Notes under the pieces: model-generated | The model's database searches: none | The model's input: the letters and a program-made list of their open reading frames with translations, nothing else | Told to the model about the DNA's origin: nothing | Position numbers and translations under genes: made by a program | Assembly: GCA_001939145.1 (NCBI GenBank) | Contig: LSRX01000295.1 | Span: 551,632 to 615,631, forward strand | From: Symbiodinium microadriaticum | Lineage: Eukaryota > Sar > Dinophyceae > Suessiales > Symbiodiniaceae | DNA: 64,000 nucleotides | Direction: 5' to 3' | In this document: piece by piece, positions 29,877 through 39,176 of the stretch | Layout: each line of letters begins with the position of its first letter | Position numbering within the stretch: position 1 is the stretch's first letter

Positions 29877-32800
29877 CTAAAGCAAAGACAGATCCCAGCC
29901 GCTAACAATCTCAATGGTAGCGGAGGGTCCGAAGATCAGAAAGTCGTGCCTGACAATGGCCGATAGGGGTGGCTGTACAAGTACCCCAGTCTCGTCTCGA
30001 CCTAAAGCCGCAGCGACTGCATTGGCCAATTGCCAAATGGGGCTGCCATCTGTCTGCGCTTCAAAATAAAGCTGCAGCCCCTCATCGTGTTGTAGTTCTA
30101 CCGCTCTGGCTCGTTGATTGAAAAATGCATGTAGGTCAGTGCTGGATCGGAACCTGTCGAAAGTAGCCTGACAGTCTAGAGCACAGATGGGAACAGGCGG
30201 ATCGACCTTACCCGGGCGAGGGTGTAAGGTCGCCCACCATGGCCGGGGCCCAACCAGGTCCACCGCCGGCATGGAACGACAGAGAGGCTCTGGACCAGAG
30301 GTTGTATCCTCTGCAATATCGCTGTGGGAGTATACGGTAGCACAGTGGTGCGCTCTGCGTAGGTGATCGCGCAGTTTGGCTGGCGTCCAAAATTGGCGGC
30401 AACACACCTGACAAGCAGTTCCAAAGCCGTAAGAGGCGAGAGCCCGCTGGTCATGTACTGCGCGCCTGTGTGCCGCACAGGATGCAGGAGTAGAGAAGAT
30501 CTGGCCACATTCTGCACACGCAACCTGGCGCGCACCTGCCTCAACCGGCCCCAACTTGATGAAGGTACATTCAAGTGAGTCAAGCTTATGGTGAAGCTGT
30601 GCCTTAGCAAGGGCGGGCTGAAAGAGGCCTTCTCTACTGCGGATGCGCACTTTACTGTAATTCTTGAGCAGTCTGGAGGTGGCCTTCGAGTCATATGGCC
30701 AAACTTCCCAGAAGCCATGCAAAGGCAGCTCCTTGAAAGCGGCAAGTGCCGTCAAGCGAAGGGCAGCTTGAAGCTGAAGGATGGCCTCTCTTACAGACGA
30801 CAGCCACGTCCTTTCCAAAACGAGCACCGACTTAACAAAATCCGAGCCCTTGGCCACGAGCTGGCTGAAAGCACGCACGCGGCAGACAACAAAGGCCTCT
30901 TCTGGAGTGAGGGCGCCCAGGAGTGCACAGACTTGGGAAGCATCCAATCTCCTGCAGGGAACCGCAAGGATTGGTCGCACGGCCCCACGGAGAAATTTCA
31001 TGTATTCTCCGCGGAACTGCTTCCACTCGCCATGCCGTGCCAGTGTCCAAGTACCGAGCCCATGCGTGAAGGATGCGATCACTGTCGAGAAGAGCAGGTG
31101 ACTTCGCTCTTTCACCGACAACTCGACATTCCTGAGCAGTCGCGCTCTCAGGGGTTGGTAGAGAGTCCTGGCCAACGCAGCTCTTCTACTCAGATCGGCA
31201 GATGCTGTTGCGGAAGAGGCCCTAACGGAGCCCAAATGAGTGTACTCATCGGTACATCGAAGTTGAAGTCGAGTACCAGAGATTTCCCCCAAATCAATGA
31301 GCCCTGCATTGTTGACTAGGACTCGCTCCTTGGCTGCCTGGCTTCCTTTGCCTCTCCACTGCAGAAGGGCCTCGGTTTTGTTGGGGGCATAGTTCACCTC
31401 TATCCCGATCAGGCTTAAGCATCTATGGGCCAGGATTGCAGCCTGGGAGACGGCATCCGCGAGCGAGGCTGGATCATCTGCTTGGACAAGGAGTGTCAAG
31501 TCATCCAGCCATGAACAGGGCTGGGCGTGCACGCTGTGGCCACCGTGTTGCACACTCAGTGCCAGACCCGACCGTCGCAACAGGAAGTCCAAAGTCAAGA
31601 CGGCAGCCTGTAAGACGTATTGGAACAAAATGTCAGCCAAGGGTGCGCCCGGAATCGTACCCTTGCTGGTCTGGTATACTTCGGGAGCACTGGGAAAGGT
31701 CGAGTACCATGTGTTGCTCATGGCCACCTGCAAAAAGTCCACAGCAGCAGTATCCACTCCCGCCGCGGCCAGTGCCCCTTCACTAGGAAGGTACGACAGG
31801 AAGGCCTCAACTACCTCGCCTGCATGCGGGCCTGATCTCAGTCGATGTTCGAGCTCTGCTCTATCCTGCCGGAAAAGGGCTTCCCTTGATGTGGCATAGA
31901 AAGCGGCGACCCCATCTATGAAAAGGACACCGATGGACCGCTTTGCCTCCCGAGCAAAAGAAAGAGAGGCTTGGACCGTTAGTGCCGGGACGGTCAAGGC
32001 AAAAGCAGGTCGTGCCCCGCCAATGCCCTGCAATGCCACTTGCTCAAAGCAATCGCAGAGGTGTGGCCTAAGAGCTTTTGACACAGCTTTGGCTGCCGGT
32101 TCTTGGAGGGCAATGGCCCGGTAGCTCTTGGGATCATCGGGTGCCTTATGAGGTTTCAAGAGCGGTCTGGAAAGACATCCGCCCCAGAGAACTGGCGCCC
32201 TGCGCCTGGCCAGCATCTTAAGCAACACAGGGATATGCGCCAAGGCAGAACGAAGTGGCGCCGCCGCGTAAAAGTCAGGCGGTATACGCGACAGACCCGC
32301 TGCTCGTCGTGGCTTGAGTGAGGCGAAGGACGCCGCAACAGTGGCCACCGATGGCAAATGCTCGACCATGCACGTGGGCCGCTCAGAAACTGCTGCGCCA
32401 GGGCATCCTTGCAACTCGCTAAAATCAACCTCGCGAGCCTGTTCCGCCACGGCAAACATGCGCCCAAAGGTGGTGGCCACATCCTTGGGGTCCGTGACAG
32501 TATGCCCATTGCAGTTCAGCGCGACAGCCGCACGGGGCGGCTTGTAGCTGCGGCCGGCTTTAAGGACAGAACGCAACAGTCTCGCCATCTCAGCAGGGCC
32601 GCCCCCCCTCGCATCTTTCCACATTGCACGAGTGAAAACTGCAATATCCTCACGGAAAGACGCACGGATCTGCACCTGGAGCCTGCGCATCGCGAAGACA
32701 AAAAGGGAAGCCTGTAGGTCATCCGCCTTAAGCCTGGCATGCATGTGATCGAAATTGAGAGCTGGTCCAGCCCAGCAGCAGCCCTTCCAAGCCACAAAGA

Positions 32801-33227
32801 GTTCACTGAGTCTTCTTTTACTGACAGCGGCAAAACGGAAACGCTGACTGCGCCGAAGGTGGCGCTTGGTGCTAAGCAGCTTCCACGTACGATCAGACAA
32901 AGCAGGGTGCCGCGGGCGCTGGCGCTTGGCCGCAAAGTGCACTGCAAGCTGACCTTGAAAGAAGCTGTTAAGCTGGCATACATGATCATCAACATCCACT
33001 TCCCACGGTATGCGAGGCAGCCTGGCCATGATGCCGTCAATAGTGTGCTTGCCTTGCGCAGTATGCATGGCCTCAACATCAAAAGAAATTCCACCCCCCT
33101 TCTCAGCCACTAACGTGAGATCAAAAAGTGGCATAGAGCGGTGAATGATCAACACCCGCAAACTCATCCAGGATTTCGAAGGTATCGACCCCCTTGACAT
33201 CGGTGGACCACAGCGCCGGGAAGGCAA
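29877..33227 (-). CDS. LINE reverse transcriptase with two C2H2 zinc fingers (third frame)
   Basis: Open for 1116 codons. The part homologous to LINE proteins begins around residue 36, where it takes over from the endonuclease frame at 33122, so the ATG at 33227 is probably not the true start. RT motifs: around 400 Q-G-I-G-G-A; motif A with FID at 436-438 (catalytic D438); motif B GTIPGAPLADILF at 523-535; motif C WLDDL with D575 and D576; motif D GIEVNYAPNKTEA near 608-620. After a thumb region (YTHLGS at 662) come two C2H2 fingers: C904, C907, H920, H925 and C939, C942, H955, H960. These probably grip target DNA or RNA. Typical LINE RTs have YADD or FADD, so W at 573 is a variant. The frame ends 52 nt before the A tail. 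Confidence 0.92.
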   Translation of the reverse strand: MPSRRCGPPMSRGSIPSKSWMSLRVLIIHRSMPLFDLTLVAEKGGGISFDVEAMHTAQGKHTIDGIMARLPRIPWEVDVDDHVCQLNSFFQGQLAVHFAAKRQRPRHPALSDRTWKLLSTKRHLRRSQRFRFAAVSKRRLSELFVAWKGCCWAGPALNFDHMHARLKADDLQASLFVFAMRRLQVQIRASFREDIAVFTRAMWKDARGGGPAEMARLLRSVLKAGRSYKPPRAAVALNCNGHTVTDPKDVATTFGRMFAVAEQAREVDFSELQGCPGAAVSERPTCMVEHLPSVATVAASFASLKPRRAAGLSRIPPDFYAAAPLRSALAHIPVLLKMLARRRAPVLWGGCLSRPLLKPHKAPDDPKSYRAIALQEPAAKAVSKALRPHLCDCFEQVALQGIGGARPAFALTVPALTVQASLSFAREAKRSIGVLFIDGVAAFYATSREALFRQDRAELEHRLRSGPHAGEVVEAFLSYLPSEGALAAAGVDTAAVDFLQVAMSNTWYSTFPSAPEVYQTSKGTIPGAPLADILFQYVLQAAVLTLDFLLRRSGLALSVQHGGHSVHAQPCSWLDDLTLLVQADDPASLADAVSQAAILAHRCLSLIGIEVNYAPNKTEALLQWRGKGSQAAKERVLVNNAGLIDLGEISGTRLQLRCTDEYTHLGSVRASSATASADLSRRAALARTLYQPLRARLLRNVELSVKERSHLLFSTVIASFTHGLGTWTLARHGEWKQFRGEYMKFLRGAVRPILAVPCRRLDASQVCALLGALTPEEAFVVCRVRAFSQLVAKGSDFVKSVLVLERTWLSSVREAILQLQAALRLTALAAFKELPLHGFWEVWPYDSKATSRLLKNYSKVRIRSREGLFQPALAKAQLHHKLDSLECTFIKLGPVEAGARQVACAECGQIFSTPASCAAHRRAVHDQRALASYGFGTACQVCCRQFWTPAKLRDHLRRAHHCATVYSHSDIAEDTTSGPEPLCRSMPAVDLVGPRPWWATLHPRPGKVDPPVPICALDCQATFDRFRSSTDLHAFFNQRARAVELQHDEGLQLYFEAQTDGSPIWQLANAVAAALGRDETGVLVQPPLSAIVRHDFLIFGPSATIEIVSGWDLSLL
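33121..33129 (-). other. Frame junction between endonuclease and RT (T5-GA)
   Basis: The minus strand reads ACT TTT TGA in the ORF2 frame, with the A5 of the plus strand at 33123-33127. Skipping one T gives ACT TTT GAT and enters the RT frame without losing conserved sequence. Confidence 0.8.
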
Positions 33228-36200
33228 TATAATCCAAGCAAGCAGGCTGGCCGCATGGGGACGTCCAGGTACACATCAGCTCACCCTGGAGATTGCGCAC
33301 GCCTGTATGCTGCAGGGAGAACTCTTCTAGAAGCCTGAGCCAATGCTCAGCATTCCGATTGGCCGGGTTGAGACCGCGATCACTCTCCTGAAACCTGGCA
33401 TTTGCATCCATGAGCAAGACCGGAGCAGTATTCGGCGGAAGGGCACGGAGACGGCAGCGGACAAGCTCCCAAAAGCTGTCAATCTTGGCGTGGGGCGCCG
33501 TTCCCGGGCGCGCATGCCCAGAAAAGAACATAAGTTTCAAACCCGGCAGGCTGACCATAGCAGAAAGCAAGCGCTCATTGGCAAAGGTAGTGGCGATGTG
33601 AGCCTGACGCCACGGAAGGTCGGGGCTTGCCACATTAAACCAGAGCGCCACACCTTCTTCGCCATTGCTACACGGTCCCGCAAGGCGTAAAACCCCATCG
33701 TACAGTCGGTGAGGTGCCTCAGTGAACTTCGTCTCCTGGAGCGCGATAACAGAAAAGTTGCCGTGCTTAAAAGCACGGTGAAGGCATTGCCGTTGCAGGG
33801 CCGATTTGGCCGAAAGGACATTGTAGGTCACCAGACGGAGAGGGCATCGAACAACTCGCGGTGTCTCGTCAACGGAAGGCGGTGCAAAGGCAGCAGGGGT
33901 ACTACGCTTGCTAGACTCTTCAACAGCGCAAACAGGCAATGTGTCACCATGTTCGTCGATTGCAGGCATGGGGACCTGGGTATTGGCTCGCACCCAGAGC
34001 CACTCCAAATCACCAGCTAAAATCGAGTCAACCAGTGGCTGCATGACATCGGTGTAGGAGTTGTCAGTGACACAAAGGAAGCGCTTAGCTAGAGAGTCGA
34101 CCAATTCGTTAGCAGGGTTGCCAGTGTGAGAGGCGACATGACATGTCCAAGGAGGACGACCAGCAGCCTGCAGGAAGGCCGAAACTGATGCGACTGCTTT
34201 CCCCAGTACACTTGGAGCCTTAAGAGAGGTCCTGCCTTCTGTGGCTGCTGCCGCTGCAGTCGAATCATAGAAGATAGCAACTGGGCAGGGACTCTGCGCT
34301 GCAACACAATGCGCAGCAAATTGGGCCATAAGCTCCGCCTCGTATGCTGAGGTTGCCTCAAATCTGTCGTCAAGAGCTGAACCTAGAAAGCCAGCCCAGC
34401 TCCACGCCTTAGCATCCAAGGCAAAACCGGTGACTGCCCAAGCAGCCTTTCCCTTTTTGAAGGAACCATCAACATAGGGCATCAGGGCGGAAGGTGACGA
34501 ACCCTTGCTCCACACAGGTAAATGAGCGAGCAAGTCAGCTGCCGCGGCATGCAAGGTAGTCCTTAGGGGCAAAACCGTCTGGAAAGCCTCCAGCCGAAAA
34601 CCTTCAAAGACCATATCCGGCAGGCCTGCGGGCACTGGGAAGTGCAGACGCACCTCAGCAGAAAAGGACGTGGCAGGGATACAGTCTGACAAGACAATCT
34701 TAACTTTGTCGGTGCGGTCCCCAGGTTCATGCGTTGAGCCAACAGCAGATGTCCTGTGCCCCATGAGGCACACACCAAGTCGTCGCCTACCAAAAGGCGT
34801 GGCAACCACTTCAAAGCCAGACCGGCTGTCAGTCGGCAGCGCCGCAGCAGAAGGGGCGTGGACAACGCGCTGTTTGGTCGCTCGAACTTGCAAGAGGTTA
34901 GTGCCTTCGCTGGGGTGCTCATCTCCGGACTCGAAGACGAGAATGGGGCCCTCTGAGCTTGCAGACATTGGCTCCGGAGGCGGGGGACCCGCCGGGTCAG
35001 AAGCCGCCGGTTCTTCCTCAGAGTCCTCGCCAAAAACGAAATGCGGCTCTGGGATCTGTTGCAAGACGTCTCCGTGCCGCAACCCTCTCTGCGGGTACAG
35101 CATGATGCGAGGGTTGGCCGGCACACCCGGCAGCACTTCCGTGTCGGCGTGAACAAGCATGACGAGAAGGTGACCGGCATGGCCTGGCGCCGGCGTCAGC
35201 ACCGTGCTATCCTGCCTAAACCGATACCGAGTAACAAAATCAGCATCATGCGGATGCCGGGTGGGCGTACCCAAAACGTTCAAACCTTCAGGAAAACCGT
35301 CGAGATTCTGCAAGACAGTATCAACCTGAAGAGCGGTGGGAGTATGGCCCGTGCCAATCTGCACGAAAATCTCCCCATGATGCGGGCCATAGACCCGTGC
35401 TGTCCCTTCCGGCATGCGGTGCCCGCCGAGTTGTTTACGACGCTTGCGTAGAGACGCAGAGAAACCAGTGCCAGTAATGGAAACTTCCAGTGGCCACGCA
35501 AAAGGTCTCAGCGCCGGGCAGAGTGTCAAGAGGCTACCCAAGGGAACAACCCCAGGACACTGGGCGCCACTGCATGGCTGCAGGTAGTCACCTGTACGGA
35601 TGTGCCGCATAGCCGCAGCTTCCGGTACACCATTAATGAAAAGTCGCCACCCATTGGCGGTCCAGTCTGCATCAAGAACCTGGCAGGTTGACTGTGACGG
35701 CGGGTGGAGATTTACCTGCAGTTCTTGGCCAAGGTGACGACCATCCCAAACAGTAGCGACTTGGGTGCCATCCTGGACAACGAACACAACTTCCTGATAG
35801 TAACCCATGCGGAGCGGCTGGGCACCGCCCAATACAAGCAGAAAGTTGGTCGGAAGTGCGGCCTGGGTGTGATGCTGCACCAGAAGGTCAAAAACCAAGG
35901 TATCAATGGCCCCATTGTCATAAGTGCAATCGACAGAGAAGCGGTGATGACCACGCAACACTGTCAGCCTGAGGCCTGGTGGATGCTGACGGACAGGCCC
36001 GATCCTCGGCCTGTTGCCTCGACCAACAACATCCGGCACCCCAGTGAGGCGAGCAGGTCCCGTGTGCGATGAAGCCGGGACACTCGGCCCAGTAAGGGCA
36101 GTGGCTTGGATGTGCTGCATAGCGAAAAGGTCCGAAGGGAATTGGGCAGGTAGAGCACCCAGGCAATCAAACAAGGCAAGAGTTCCCCGGGACAGCTCAA

Positions 36201-39126
36201 CCTTAAGATCTCTGAAGAAACCCGGAAGCATCTGCAGCCGCAGCAGAGCATCATCGCGCAGCTCACGAGGAAAGTGGCGGCAAGTCAGCACTGGTTCCTG
36301 GATGCCTCGAAGGTCCCAAACGAGCGGAAATTCCTGGGGCGGTCGTCCGGCTTCTTGTAGCACAAGTTGGGGTTTGGGCAACCCACGAACGGTCTGGGTC
36401 AGGATCTGAACAGCTGCGACCTGGAAGGGCGCATGAGCCACAGCTAAAGCAACAACCTCCTGCAAAGTGGCCCATGCGTGTGCCCTGTCAACGGTATGGT
36501 GACGACGGGCATCAAAAACAGAGAAGACACCTGTGTGAGGCCCTTGTTCAATACCTGACCAAGAAAAAGCGCCAACTGGAGCCATGTAGACTGCAGCATC
36601 CGCAACTTCCGCTGGCAAAATGCGAAGCTGGGCGGCACGGAGCATGTCGGCATTGCTGGGACGGCTGGACGAGGGCCCTCGTGCTGAAACAGGAGGTGTC
36701 CGTGGGTCCCTGTCAGGGTCTGGTGGCGGGCCCTCAGGAGGGACCTTGACCGGCCGATACCAAAGAGGAGCCTGGGAGCTCGCCTGCACCTCAATCAAAG
36801 AGACCCTTAACAATTCAGGCTCCCTCAGGTCAGGCCCATGGCTGGACGTGATTTCCTTATGAAGCTGGTGTGAGTCATCAATCCCTGGCAGAACCGCAAC
36901 AGGGGCTACAAGTTGCCCACCCAGATCCTCTTGCACAAATGCAGGTGACGCAGCACAGCACACTTCGTGTGTCCCCCTTGACGTACAAGAGGCACGAGAA
37001 AGCTGAAGCTCAGGTACAGGGACGTAGAATGGGGTCGTAGTAGTGGATGTCGACCCAGTGCCGCGCCCAAAAGGACTATGGGTGCACCGAAGCGCAAGCC
37101 ACTGCATAGCGTGCAAATGGCGAGGTAGAGAGTCCAGAACAAAGCCTTCAGCATCCTGAAAATGGACCCGACCTTCAGCAAAAGCCCCTTCTAGGAAATT
37201 CTTCGTGGCCGGGAGCTCTTCAACTATGACTGCGATGATATCAGCCGTAGTCATGCCTTCCCGCAGCAGCAAAGGCATAACATCACCCCCTGGCATCGCC
37301 CGCAGGTCAATAGGCAGGAGCGTAAGGTGCAAATCCACAGTGTGCTCAGTAACAACAACTTGAGGCTGTAACAAATCTGGCATGGGCGATGTTAGCACCT
37401 GGACTCTCCGTGGGCGGCATTCAGCATTGTCCGCCGCACAGCTGCAAAAGTCCAAAAGGGTCCATGTTTCAGCACCTTCCAAACGGACGGGCGTAAAGCC
37501 CCGTACTAGGAGGAGGAACGGGACACACCTTGCACTGCCTCTCACATTGAGTGTAAAAATGCCGAGTCGCGACACGGGCAGGTGGGCCCCTGGTGCGGCA
37601 AGAACTCCAGACGGCAGCACCTCAACCTGTTCAAGTAAGTCCGGTATGCGCACCGGACGGCTGAAGAGACAGGACTCAAGTGAGGTCGTAGTGGAGGTAG
37701 TGGGCCTAGGCACAGGATGACCGGAGGCAACCTCGAAACAGCCACCTGGCCCAACCGGCAACTCCGTCGTCACCCTGACAGGTTCAGAGGTAGCTTGCTT
37801 CTGAACAATGCGGACCCATTCGTGTTGGGATACCGGATCTTGCAAAGTGGCAGTGATGAAAGATCTGGCATCCTGAAAGTCAAAGTCGGAGGGATCAAGC
37901 CCCGTAGAAAACAGGCTTCGACGACCGTTTCTCGCTGTTTGCAGGGCCGTGAAGACATCTGCGACAGATTGGCCGGGCTCCGCTTCGAAGGTCAAGATCG
38001 AGAAACCGAAGTTCCGAAGGTCCAGGGGTAATGCAACAGAAGGCCGTGGCGCCGATGCAGGTGTTAGAGTCACTTGCGGCTCAGGCATTCCAGGGAGGGG
38101 ATGTCTAATAATCTGCACTGCCCTGGTCCTAGTCCCTGCGCTCGAAACTGCATCGGCAACACAATCCATAATACTCCAGCTGGATTCCCTTACCCTAACC
38201 TGTGCATGAAACGTGACATCGAAAACAGAAAACCTCAGGCTTGCTCCCACAGCATCGGCCTGAGTGAGCAGTCCCACCGTCTCCGGGAGTGGCTGATGGA
38301 GAACAGGTCCCCTTAGATCCTCCGGATGCAGTGGTAGAGCCTCCGCAACCAGACATTGGACAGCAGAAGGCATCCGGACATGGCCGTCGGGAAGGCCTGT
38401 TTTCGAAGGCGGACACTGAGCAAAACTGGGTTCAACGGCCAAGAGAGGAGCAAGGTTCGACAAAGAACCGACCTTGGACTCCAGGAGGGCCAGACTGGCT
38501 TTGGGATGAAGGGGAGCAAGGCTCGACAGGGTACCGCCCTTGAACTCCTCTGGAAATGCCGGAGGTGGTGGACATTGAGATGCCAAGAGAGACAATTCAC
38601 GTGCCCAGCCTGCTGAACAAAACGGCTGGGTATCGGCAAACCTGACTCGGAACGAAAGTGGATGCCGGTGCCTATGTAGAGCACCTCTTGGCTGGGATCC
38701 CCTGCAGACCTGGAGACCTGGGTGTGCACCTGGCCAGAGACATCCTACCGAATCTGTACACAGATCTGTACAGCAGGCTTCAGGTTCAGAAAACACATGT
38801 TGACCAGGAGACATATGCCGTGAGGACCCGTGTGCGGGCACCTCCGCTCTGACTTCATCGGTCGCATCAGGCTCCCCAGAGCCATGATGGAGCCCGGAAG
38901 ACCGGAACGTCAGACCAGAGTCCGCTGCACACAGGCCATCGACGGCATAGCTCGCCGCCAGCGAACCATCTTCGCGCAACCTCGGGTCAACCTCAAAGAA
39001 TGGATTCGCGTAGATCTCAGAAGGCAAATCAAACAAGATCACCTCCTTGCGTTGACATAGAGCCAGAACTGGCGCCCAAAACTCACTCACACAATCATCT
39101 TCGCAGACAATAGAAGAAGCAATCAT
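33121..39126 (-). CDS. LINE ORF2: three internal repeats, RNase H, AP-type endonuclease
   Basis: 2001 codons from the first ATG after the ORF1 stop (spacer 41 nt). The same frame is open further upstream through ORF1, so this start is inferred. Residues ~297-440, ~521-680 and ~866-1009 are three diverged copies of one domain (see findings). Residues 1050-1500 are unrecognised, with a proline/acidic stretch near 1365-1410. RNase H occupies about 1548-1685 with D1553 (YVDGS), E1598, D1621 (YDST), H1667 and D1677 (HTGN...ELVD), a complete catalytic set. The endonuclease occupies about 1762-2001 with N1769, E1798 (LQETK), H1871 (SGH), D1907 and N1909 (MDAN), D1965 (LDYI), D1993 and H1994. The stop falls a few residues after the DH motif, and the RT follows in the +1 frame. 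Confidence 0.9.
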   Translation of the reverse strand: MIASSIVCEDDCVSEFWAPVLALCQRKEVILFDLPSEIYANPFFEVDPRLREDGSLAASYAVDGLCAADSGLTFRSSGLHHGSGEPDATDEVRAEVPAHGSSRHMSPGQHVFSEPEACCTDLCTDSVGCLWPGAHPGLQVCRGSQPRGALHRHRHPLSFRVRFADTQPFCSAGWARELSLLASQCPPPPAFPEEFKGGTLSSLAPLHPKASLALLESKVGSLSNLAPLLAVEPSFAQCPPSKTGLPDGHVRMPSAVQCLVAEALPLHPEDLRGPVLHQPLPETVGLLTQADAVGASLRFSVFDVTFHAQVRVRESSWSIMDCVADAVSSAGTRTRAVQIIRHPLPGMPEPQVTLTPASAPRPSVALPLDLRNFGFSILTFEAEPGQSVADVFTALQTARNGRRSLFSTGLDPSDFDFQDARSFITATLQDPVSQHEWVRIVQKQATSEPVRVTTELPVGPGGCFEVASGHPVPRPTTSTTTSLESCLFSRPVRIPDLLEQVEVLPSGVLAAPGAHLPVSRLGIFTLNVRGSARCVPFLLLVRGFTPVRLEGAETWTLLDFCSCAADNAECRPRRVQVLTSPMPDLLQPQVVVTEHTVDLHLTLLPIDLRAMPGGDVMPLLLREGMTTADIIAVIVEELPATKNFLEGAFAEGRVHFQDAEGFVLDSLPRHLHAMQWLALRCTHSPFGRGTGSTSTTTTPFYVPVPELQLSRASCTSRGTHEVCCAASPAFVQEDLGGQLVAPVAVLPGIDDSHQLHKEITSSHGPDLREPELLRVSLIEVQASSQAPLWYRPVKVPPEGPPPDPDRDPRTPPVSARGPSSSRPSNADMLRAAQLRILPAEVADAAVYMAPVGAFSWSGIEQGPHTGVFSVFDARRHHTVDRAHAWATLQEVVALAVAHAPFQVAAVQILTQTVRGLPKPQLVLQEAGRPPQEFPLVWDLRGIQEPVLTCRHFPRELRDDALLRLQMLPGFFRDLKVELSRGTLALFDCLGALPAQFPSDLFAMQHIQATALTGPSVPASSHTGPARLTGVPDVVGRGNRPRIGPVRQHPPGLRLTVLRGHHRFSVDCTYDNGAIDTLVFDLLVQHHTQAALPTNFLLVLGGAQPLRMGYYQEVVFVVQDGTQVATVWDGRHLGQELQVNLHPPSQSTCQVLDADWTANGWRLFINGVPEAAAMRHIRTGDYLQPCSGAQCPGVVPLGSLLTLCPALRPFAWPLEVSITGTGFSASLRKRRKQLGGHRMPEGTARVYGPHHGEIFVQIGTGHTPTALQVDTVLQNLDGFPEGLNVLGTPTRHPHDADFVTRYRFRQDSTVLTPAPGHAGHLLVMLVHADTEVLPGVPANPRIMLYPQRGLRHGDVLQQIPEPHFVFGEDSEEEPAASDPAGPPPPEPMSASSEGPILVFESGDEHPSEGTNLLQVRATKQRVVHAPSAAALPTDSRSGFEVVATPFGRRRLGVCLMGHRTSAVGSTHEPGDRTDKVKIVLSDCIPATSFSAEVRLHFPVPAGLPDMVFEGFRLEAFQTVLPLRTTLHAAAADLLAHLPVWSKGSSPSALMPYVDGSFKKGKAAWAVTGFALDAKAWSWAGFLGSALDDRFEATSAYEAELMAQFAAHCVAAQSPCPVAIFYDSTAAAAATEGRTSLKAPSVLGKAVASVSAFLQAAGRPPWTCHVASHTGNPANELVDSLAKRFLCVTDNSYTDVMQPLVDSILAGDLEWLWVRANTQVPMPAIDEHGDTLPVCAVEESSKRSTPAAFAPPSVDETPRVVRCPLRLVTYNVLSAKSALQRQCLHRAFKHGNFSVIALQETKFTEAPHRLYDGVLRLAGPCSNGEEGVALWFNVASPDLPWRQAHIATTFANERLLSAMVSLPGLKLMFFSGHARPGTAPHAKIDSFWELVRCRLRALPPNTAPVLLMDANARFQESDRGLNPANRNAEHWLRLLEEFSLQHTGVRNLQGELMCTWTSPCGQPACLDYIAFPALWSTDVKGVDTFEILDEFAGVDHSPLYATF

Positions 39127-39176
39127 CCGCGGATAGGCCGACGGCCCGGCAGCCTCATCGAGGCAAGCTACCGGGC
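39127..39176 (-). promoter_or_regulatory. Stem-loop around the ORF1 stop codon
   Basis: GCCCGGTAGC at 39176-39167 pairs with GCTGCCGGGC at 39153-39144 in a 10-bp stem (one T-G wobble) with a 13-nt loop. The TAG stop of ORF1 lies in the 5' arm. The ORF2 ATG is 18 nt past the stem. This may help termination-reinitiation or stop readthrough; the function is inferred. Confidence 0.6.

Noticed and set aside
30176-32717. Plus-strand and alternative-frame open frames over the reverse transcriptase
   Set aside because: They are shadows of the minus-strand LINE coding sequence. Only the minus frame carries RT motifs.
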